64,000 nucleotides of DNA, from assembly GCF_000813845.1 (NCBI RefSeq), contig NZ_JWTB01000039.1, forward strand, positions 1 to 64,000. The letters are read 5' to 3'. How positions within the stretch are numbered: position 1 is the stretch's first letter; each line of letters opens with the position of its first letter. The position numbers and the translations under genes are program-made. Origin of the DNA: Pseudarthrobacter phenanthrenivorans. Lineage in GTDB: Bacteria > Actinomycetota > Actinomycetes > Actinomycetales > Micrococcaceae. This document shows positions 59,102-64,000 of the stretch, one piece after another. The notes under the pieces were generated by a model. It saw only the letters and a program-made list of their open reading frames with translations, searched no databases and was not told where the DNA came from.

Positions 59102-59564
59102 CCCGGTTAGGGCCGGCCAGGCAGGGCCACACCCGGATGGCACCCGCCGCCCTGCGGCACGCCGTGGAAGCGGTGGCCGCAGACGCGTTCGGCGTCCGCC
59201 GCAACGACGTGTCCGCCGCCCTCCAGGACGACGCGGGAAAGCTGGGGGTCAACCTCCTGGTGCGGCTGCCCGCTCCCCGCTCCTGGTGCGGGCCGCAGTG
59301 CCCACGGACTCACGGGACATGGGCGTACCGGACGGGGCCGCACAAGACAGGGCCGCACCGGAGAGGGCCGCACAGGACATGGAACGGCCCGCGCTGTTCG
59401 AGCCGGTGTTCGAGCGGGCACGCACAGCCCGCCGGCAGATCGCATTGCTGGGTGGCCGCATCACCGGAATGGAATGCGGCCGTATCAGCATCCGCCTCGC
59501 CGGGGCAGGGCATTCCCCCAGTGAACCCCGCGTCGACGGCGAACAGGACAGGAGGAAGGCGTGA
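59098..59564 (+). pseudogene. Second Asp23-like gene, disrupted by a frameshift
   Basis: From ATG 59098 the frame encodes ALRHAVEAVAADAFGVRRND and LGVNLLVRLPAP, then loses similarity. The adjacent frame continues LLVRAAVPTD and, later, LFEPVFERARTARRQIALLG and RISIRLAG to a TGA that overlaps the next start (GTGA), as in an intact operon. The frames meet at CCCC (59275-59278); insertion of one base would join them. The intact ends on both sides suggest a recent mutation, a sequencing error or recoding. About 155 residues when joined. Confidence 0.75.
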
Positions 59565-60142
59565 ACCAGGCAAGGATCAACAACCGGATCATCCGCCGGG
59601 AAACGCACTCATCCCGTGCGGGCCTGTCGGTTGTGACCGCGGTGACAGTGCTGGCCGCCTGCCTGTGGCTGGGCACCGAAAGTGTCCTGCGGCTGCTGGG
59701 GGACGACGCCCTGCTGGCATCCCCCGGAACGCTGGCGGCACGCGCAGCAGGGGCGCCGGAGACAGTCATGCCGGCAGCCATGGCGGCCGGCGGGGCTGCC
59801 CTTGCCCTCGCAGGCGCCGGGCTGCTGCTCGCGGCGGTCACCGGCGGCCGGCGTAACCGCCGGCCCATGGTCAGCGACCGCAGCGCCCTGGTGGTCGACG
59901 ACGAGGCCATAGCGGCCGCCGTTTCACGCCAGGTTCGCCTGGCCGCCGGGCTGGCCCCGGAGCAGGTGAGCACCACCATCACCCGGAGCCGCGCGCTGGT
60001 CCGCGTCCGGCCGGCGTCGGGCATCACCCTGGACCGCGACGTCCTCAGCGGGGCGGCTGCGGGAGAAGTTGCCTCCCTCCGCCTCCGCAAAAACGTGGCA
60101 GTCCAGGTCCTGGTTGACGCGGAAGGGGCAGTGGGCCGATGA
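59561..60142 (+). CDS. DUF6286-type membrane protein of the Asp23 operon
   Basis: A 193-residue protein with a basic cytoplasmic start, two membrane segments (about 22-45 and 70-95) and a cytosolic C-terminal domain (VSRQVRLAAGLAPEQVSTTITRSRALVRVRPA). I take it to be the family called DUF6286. It starts at GTG 59561 inside the stop of the previous gene and overlaps the next gene by 4 nt. Probably a membrane component for the Asp23 proteins. Confidence 0.75.
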   Translation: MNQARINNRIIRRETHSSRAGLSVVTAVTVLAACLWLGTESVLRLLGDDALLASPGTLAARAAGAPETVMPAAMAAGGAALALAGAGLLLAAVTGGRRNRRPMVSDRSALVVDDEAIAAAVSRQVRLAAGLAPEQVSTTITRSRALVRVRPASGITLDRDVLSGAAAGEVASLRLRKNVAVQVLVDAEGAVGR

Positions 60143-60753
60143 ACAACACCAACAGGGCGATGAACCGCATCCTGCTGGCCCTCTCCGGGCTGGCACTGCT
60201 GGCCACCGGAACCCTTGCTGCGGCGGCCGGACTGGTGCCGGACATCCGCGCGGTATGGAGCAGCGCCGCCAATGCACTGCTGGAGAAGTGGCGGTCCCTG
60301 GCCGCAACGGCACCGGCCCCCGAACCCGTGGGCACCTGGTGGGCGCTGGCCGTGCCGGTGCTGATGCTTTTGGGGGCGGCAGCAAGCATCTTTTGGCTGG
60401 CACGCCAGGGCGGCGGCCGCACCGGCGTGGCCGCACAGGAGGACGACGGCGGGCAAGGCACCACGGCCGTGGACGTCTCGTTCCTGGCCGCGGCAGTCCA
60501 GGAAGCGGTGAAAGGCAACCGGGCCGTCGCCGGAAGTTCCCTGACCGCCTGGCGCCGAACGAAAAGCTCCATCACCGGGGCGCTTCGGCTCACGCTGCAG
60601 GCCCGAAAAGGCGCCTCCCCGCGCGAGCTCGCAGACCTGGCAGAGGAACTGGTGGCCGGCATTGATGCGTTGCTGGGCCATCGCACCACCGTCCTGGTCC
60701 GAATAGCGGATGGAACCAGGACCAGGCTGGCCGGCGCACGCCGCGCCGGTTAG
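60139..60753 (+). CDS. AmaP-like membrane anchor protein
   Basis: A 204-residue protein with an N-terminal helical hairpin (MNRILLALSGLALLATGTLAAAAG and WWALAVPVLMLLGAAASIFW) and a cytosolic alpha/beta domain similar in outline to the Asp23 fold. This matches the layout of the staphylococcal Asp23 membrane anchor AmaP, though sequence identity is not evident. Overlaps the previous stop by 4 nt. Confidence 0.75.
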   Translation: MNNTNRAMNRILLALSGLALLATGTLAAAAGLVPDIRAVWSSAANALLEKWRSLAATAPAPEPVGTWWALAVPVLMLLGAAASIFWLARQGGGRTGVAAQEDDGGQGTTAVDVSFLAAAVQEAVKGNRAVAGSSLTAWRRTKSSITGALRLTLQARKGASPRELADLAEELVAGIDALLGHRTTVLVRIADGTRTRLAGARRAG

Positions 60754-60786
60754 GCACGAAACACCAACCGATGGAAAGGAAACATC

Positions 60787-61017
60787 ATGGGACTCGAAGA
60801 CAAGCTCAACAACGCAGCCACCAACCACCTCGGTGCCGCTAAGGAGGGCGCCGGCAAGCTTACCGGCAACCGGGAACTGGAGCGCGAGGGCCAGCTGGAC
60901 CAGGCCCAGGCAAAGCTGCAGGAAGCCGGCGGGAATGTCCTGGACGCGGCCAAGGGCGTCGGCAGCAACCTCAAGGACGCGGCCGCAAAGGTCACAGGGG
61001 GATTCCGCAAAGAGTAG
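60787..61017 (+). CDS. CsbD-family stress protein
   Basis: A 76-residue hydrophilic protein: GLEDKLNNAATNHLGAAKEGAGKLTGNRELEREGQLDQAQAKLQEAG is the CsbD pattern of charged, repeated amphipathic helices. In Bacillus csbD belongs to the general stress regulon. AAAGGAAAC precedes the ATG. It lies 33 nt after the AmaP-like gene and probably is in the same transcript. Confidence 0.92.
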   Translation: MGLEDKLNNAATNHLGAAKEGAGKLTGNRELEREGQLDQAQAKLQEAGGNVLDAAKGVGSNLKDAAAKVTGGFRKE

Positions 61018-61116
61018 GCAGTTTCCCCAGCGGCAGGCCCGCACCGCCTCCCCGGCGGTCCGCGGGCCCGCCCGCCGTCCGCCAGGCGCTCGCGCCGATA
61101 GTGAAAGCAGAATCCG

Positions 61117-61698
61117 GTGACAGGTTCACCCTTGGTGAGGGACCAGTTGGACCTGGTCCCTGATGCCATCCTGGTTGGCAGGGCGTCCGACGGCGACACG
61201 GCCGCGTTCGAGGCCCTCGCCCGACGCTACGGCCCGCACATGCGGGCAGCCGCCCGGCGCTTGACCGGCTCCTACGCGGACGCCGACGACGTGGTCCAGG
61301 AAGTGTTGGTCCAGGCATGGCAACAGCTGGACACCGTGCGCGAACCCGCGGCCATCAAGGGCTGGCTGCTCAGGCTGACCGGCAGCCGCAGCATCGACCT
61401 GCTGTGCCGGCGCCGCAAGCACACCAGCCTGGCCGGTCCGGACGATGGGGCGGCCGACCGGGTGTCGCCGGGCGCGGGACCGGAAACGGCAGTGGTGGCA
61501 GGCGCGGGCATTGAATCCCTGAAGAATGCACTGGCCGCGCTGCCCGAAGAGCAGCGGCGGTGCTGGATCCTGAAGGAGATCAATGGCCAAAGCTATGACG
61601 ACATTGCCCAGACCCTCAACATCAGCCCGGCAAGTGTCCGGGGCCGGCTGGCCCGGGCCCGGATTACACTGGTCCGCGAAATGGAAGATTGGCGATGA
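61117..61698 (+). CDS. ECF-type RNA polymerase sigma factor
   Basis: A 193-residue sigma-70 family protein. Region 2 appears as FEALARRYGPHMRAAARRLTGSYADADDVVQEVLVQAWQQL and region 4 as ALPEEQRRCWILKEINGQSYDDIAQTLNISPASVRGRLARARITL. Between them is an Asp/Gly/Pro-rich linker. It starts at GTG 61117. The next gene overlaps its stop and carries an anti-sigma-like zinc motif, so the pair probably forms a sigma/anti-sigma switch for this operon. Confidence 0.92.
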   Translation: MTGSPLVRDQLDLVPDAILVGRASDGDTAAFEALARRYGPHMRAAARRLTGSYADADDVVQEVLVQAWQQLDTVREPAAIKGWLLRLTGSRSIDLLCRRRKHTSLAGPDDGAADRVSPGAGPETAVVAGAGIESLKNALAALPEEQRRCWILKEINGQSYDDIAQTLNISPASVRGRLARARITLVREMEDWR

Positions 61699-62276
61699 GC
61701 ATGCCCCACGACACGTTTGAGTGCGGCCACACGCTCGAGGAGCTGAGCCTCTACCTGGACACCGGCGAATTCGCCGATCCACCCCACCTTGAGTCCTGCC
61801 CGGAGTGCCGTGCCGGCCTCGATTCGCTCCGGCGGCTCACGGCTGCCGGCAACGAGCTGTATGCCAGTGACGTGGCAGAGGCCGGCAGCGGCCCGGACGA
61901 CTGGATGAAGGACATCCTGGCGAGCCTGGCGCTGGAGCTGCGGCCCGGACGGACCATCCCGCTGCATTCGGACCATCCAGCAGACACGCTCACCGAAACA
62001 GAAGGCTCGGTCATCGCCCTGGTCCGCTCCGTAACGGACAGCCTGCCCGGCACCGTGGCCGGCAAAGTGCGGCTGGAGGGAGATGTCACCGTCCCGGCTG
62101 CCCCGGTGGCTGTCCGTCTGGACCTGGCGGTCCTGTTCGGCCATCCCCTGATGGCCGGCGCGGCTGCCCTGCGGCAGGAGCTGGCCGAGGCGCTGGCCCG
62201 CCATACCGAGTTGAACATCACCACGATCGACATCACCATCACCGATGTCATCGACGCTCCCCGGGAGGACCAGTGA
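61695..62276 (+). CDS. Zinc-motif/Asp23-like fusion, putative anti-sigma factor
   Basis: A 193-residue protein. Residues 8-45 have C10, H12 and the H31-x3-C35-x2-C38 pattern of ZAS/zf-HC2 anti-sigma domains (HLESCPEC). Residues about 80-190 (SVIALVRSVTDSLPGTVAGKVRLEG, VRLDLAVLFGHPLMAGAAALRQEL, NITTIDITITDVIDAP) look like an Asp23 domain. No membrane segment is present. ATG 61695 overlaps the sigma stop. If both domains work, the Asp23-like part could sense the state of the Asp23 complex and the zinc part hold the sigma factor. Confidence 0.75.
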   Translation: MSMPHDTFECGHTLEELSLYLDTGEFADPPHLESCPECRAGLDSLRRLTAAGNELYASDVAEAGSGPDDWMKDILASLALELRPGRTIPLHSDHPADTLTETEGSVIALVRSVTDSLPGTVAGKVRLEGDVTVPAAPVAVRLDLAVLFGHPLMAGAAALRQELAEALARHTELNITTIDITITDVIDAPREDQ

Positions 62277-62590
62277 CCGAAGACCTGAAGAACGCCATCC
62301 TGGCAGTCGACGGCGTCACGGACGTCTTTCCTGCCCGGCACCTGCTGCAGCGCCTGCCCGGGAAGGCAGCGGCCCTGCTGCACGGCAACAGTGCCGGAAC
62401 GGTGGACGAACCGGGGGTCGACCTCCGGACCGACGGCGGCCGCCTCGAAGCCGTGGTCCGCATCGGCGTCAGCTCCGATGCCCGGACCCCGGACGTTGTG
62501 CGGGCGGTGGCAGCCGCGGTGCGAAACCACCTGGGCACGGCGGATACGGCGGTCAAGGTCACCGCAGTCCGCATCGCCCCCGCGTCCTGA
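62273..62590 (+). CDS. Small Asp23-like protein
   Basis: A 105-residue protein with N-terminal LKNAILAVDGVTDVFPARHLLQRLPGKA and C-terminal VVRIGVSSDARTPDVVRAVAAAVRNHLG then VKVTAVRIAP, the beta-alpha-beta outline of Asp23 proteins. It starts at GTG 62273 in the stop of the fusion gene and is the last member of the array. Function is inferred only from position and shape. Confidence 0.7.
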   Translation: MTEDLKNAILAVDGVTDVFPARHLLQRLPGKAAALLHGNSAGTVDEPGVDLRTDGGRLEAVVRIGVSSDARTPDVVRAVAAAVRNHLGTADTAVKVTAVRIAPAS

Positions 62591-62703
62591 CCTGCTCCCG
62601 GTCCTGACCTGGTCGCGCGCCCGCATGCCTCCGCGGCCAGCCCGCCGCCGACCGGCGTAGCATTCGTCAGGTAGGTGCAGGTGCGGACCACCGGGAAGGG
62701 CAC

Positions 62704-63741
62704 ATGGGAACCGAACGTCAAACAACCCGTTTTCACTTGGACGACCTGAAAATACCGGTCATCCAGGCCCCGATGGCCGGCGGGCCCTCCACCCCGGAGC
62801 TCGCGGCCGCGGTCTGCGCCGCCGGGGGCCTGGGGTTCCTGGCCGCCGGCTACAAGACGGCCACGGCGATGCGGACCGACATGCAGAAGCTCACGTCGCT
62901 CACGGACCGGCCCTTCGGCGTCAACCTCTTCGTTCCCCAGCCCTCTGTTCTCAAGCCCGACGCCCTGCAGCGGTATGCCGGGTCGCTGGCCGCCGACGCG
63001 GAGCGGTTCGGCGTCAGCCTGGGCGAGCCGCGGCATGACGATGACGACTGGGATACCAAGCTCGAGGTTCTGCTGGACCTGGCGCCGGCGGTGGTGTCGT
63101 TCACTTTCGACTTTCCCCCGTCGAGTGTGGTGGAGGCCCTGAAGCACCGCGGTGTGTACGTCATTGCCACGGTGACGTCGCGTGACGAAGCACTGCGGGC
63201 CCTTGCCGCAGGTGCCGACGCCCTGTGCGTCCAGGGCCCGGAAGCCGGGGGCCACCGGGGAACGTTCGCCGCTGCTGCGCCGCCGCCCGAGGTCCCCCTG
63301 CATGGGCTCCTTGAAAGCCTCTCAGACCTGGAGGTTCCGCTCATCGCAGCGGGCGGAATTGCCACAGCAGAGCACACCCGGGCGGCGCTGGCCGTCGGTG
63401 CCACGGCCGTGCAGGCCGGAACGGCCTTCCTCCTCGCGGACGAGGCAGGGACCAAGCCTGCGCACCGGGCCGCCTTATCGTCGCCGGAACGTTTTCCCAC
63501 CACCGGCGTGACCCGCGCCTTCTCGGGCCGCAATGCCCGCGGCCTCTACAACGGATTCATGCGCCGCCACGACGGGGAGGCCCCTTACGGCTACCCGGAA
63601 ATCCACCACCTCACCACTCCCCTGCGTGCCGCGGCAGCGGCGGCAGGGGACCCGGACTGGCTGAACCTGTGGGCCGGCATCAACTACCGAAACGCGGCGG
63701 AAGGCCCGGCCGCGGCAATTGTGGCAAGCCTCCGGCCGTAA
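62704..63741 (+). CDS. Nitronate monooxygenase (2-nitropropane dioxygenase family)
   Basis: A 345-residue FMN TIM-barrel enzyme: VIQAPMAGGPSTPELAAAV at the N-terminus, FGVNLFVPQP, the GPEAGGHRG loop, VPLIAAGGIATAEH, and GATAVQAGTAFLLADE as the phosphate/FMN site. The class I motif set appears present. It detoxifies alkyl nitronates such as propionate-3-nitronate. It starts 113 nt after the Asp23 array and ends before a hairpin, so it is its own unit. Confidence 0.9.
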   Translation: MGTERQTTRFHLDDLKIPVIQAPMAGGPSTPELAAAVCAAGGLGFLAAGYKTATAMRTDMQKLTSLTDRPFGVNLFVPQPSVLKPDALQRYAGSLAADAERFGVSLGEPRHDDDDWDTKLEVLLDLAPAVVSFTFDFPPSSVVEALKHRGVYVIATVTSRDEALRALAAGADALCVQGPEAGGHRGTFAAAAPPPEVPLHGLLESLSDLEVPLIAAGGIATAEHTRAALAVGATAVQAGTAFLLADEAGTKPAHRAALSSPERFPTTGVTRAFSGRNARGLYNGFMRRHDGEAPYGYPEIHHLTTPLRAAAAAAGDPDWLNLWAGINYRNAAEGPAAAIVASLRP

Positions 63742-63793
63742 GGCCCGGCCCGTCGGCGTCCGCTTCTGATAGGTCACCCTGCGTCTTAAAGCC

Positions 63794-63835
63794 CGACGGC
63801 GGCCCGGCCCCCTTGAGGGAGCCGGGCCGCCGTCG
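63794..63835. terminator. Hairpin between nitronate monooxygenase and alcohol dehydrogenase genes
   Basis: CGACGGCGGCCCGGC pairs with GCCGGGCCGCCGTCG between convergent genes. The outer GACGGCGG again matches the other window hairpins. Confidence 0.7.
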
Positions 63836-63848
63836 CGTGCGTGGTGCT

Positions 63849-64000
63849 TTAGAGGGTGGCGGTGTCGATCACGAAGCGGTACCGGACATCCGATGCGAGG
63901 ACGCGCTCGTAGGCCTCGTTGATCTTCTCTGCCGGGATGACCTCGATCTCGGCGCCCAGGTGGTGCTCGGCGCAGAAGTCCAGCATCTCCTGGGTTTCAC
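63849..64000 (-). CDS. NAD(P)-dependent alcohol dehydrogenase, C-terminal part (cut by window edge)
   Basis: Only the last 50 residues are present, ending at TAA 63849-63851. ETQEMLDFCAEHHLGAEIEV and YERVLASDVRYRFVIDT match the end of YahK/AdhC-type zinc alcohol dehydrogenases. The gene extends beyond the right edge. Confidence 0.8.
   Translation of the reverse strand, partial: ETQEMLDFCAEHHLGAEIEVIPAEKINEAYERVLASDVRYRFVIDTATL

Overview
The window is high-GC actinobacterial chromosome. Gene content, start-codon use (many GTG starts, 4-nt ATGA/GTGA overlaps) and several lineage-typical families (DUF222/HNH, GAF-ANTAR, desaturase plus ferredoxin reductase, standalone LigD polymerase domain) point to Micrococcaceae, most likely Arthrobacter or Pseudarthrobacter. 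This assignment rests on protein resemblance read by eye; no search was run. I saw no rRNA, tRNA, insertion sequence, prophage or CRISPR array. Both window edges cut genes: a DUF222/HNH gene on the left and an alcohol dehydrogenase on the right.

Layout. 1-3440: DUF222/HNH fragment, a uracil-DNA-glycosylase-like gene with a HEAT-repeat partner, and an aldo/keto reductase. 3528-23067: a purine and ureide catabolism block. The minus operon runs guaD, an AzgA-type purine permease, XdhC, an FAD subunit, and a fused iron-sulfur/molybdopterin xanthine dehydrogenase subunit. The plus side holds 8-oxoguanine deaminase, urate oxidase behind a terminator-containing leader, a second nucleobase permease, then an IclR regulator (minus) divergent from malic enzyme, malate synthase, a CitE-like DUF6986 protein and (S)-ureidoglycine aminohydrolase. 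A LigD-type polymerase gene and a 58-aa gene sit inside the block. 23146-31736: central and sugar metabolism plus unknowns (Zn alcohol dehydrogenase, HAD hydrolase, GH15, DUF72, App1 phosphatase, GH1). 31778-33083: Hsp20/J-domain stress genes divergent from an HspR-like regulator. 33130-46762: PAP2 phosphatase, secreted subtilase, epimerase, second adenylate kinase, GAF-ANTAR regulator, receiver-only protein, alpha/beta hydrolase, ArsR plus cation exporter, desaturase plus reductase, LLM oxidoreductase and small membrane proteins. 46848-52679: DUF2630, nitrilase, ammonium transporter with a GlnR-like box, PadR regulator, and a class A penicillin-binding protein. 52594-54494: decayed genes (frameshifted DUF222/HNH and an acetyltransferase remnant). 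54491-57647: DUF1992, an ArsR/AHSA1 pair, an S51-like protein and a second GAF-ANTAR regulator. 58434-62590: a tightly overlapped Asp23/Gls24 envelope-stress operon with its own ECF sigma factor. 62704-64000: nitronate monooxygenase and the alcohol dehydrogenase tail.

How the genes work together. The purine block can carry guanine to xanthine (GuaD), xanthine to urate (XDH), 8-oxoguanine to urate, and urate to 5-hydroxyisourate. Late in the route AllE makes ureidoglycolate, the source of glyoxylate, which malate synthase and malic enzyme then return to pyruvate. The middle steps (HIU hydrolase, OHCU decarboxylase, allantoinase, allantoate amidohydrolase, ureidoglycolate lyase) are not here and must be encoded elsewhere if the route is complete. 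The Asp23 operon looks like a self-contained cell-envelope stress module: soluble Asp23-like proteins, membrane anchors, CsbD, an ECF sigma factor, and a protein joining an anti-sigma-type zinc motif to an Asp23-like domain.

Less ordinary features: the DUF6986 enzyme in a glyoxylate setting, the attenuator-like leader before urate oxidase, shared operator-like motifs in the purine intergenic regions, the zinc-motif/Asp23 fusion, three frame disruptions, and related hairpins at gene ends.
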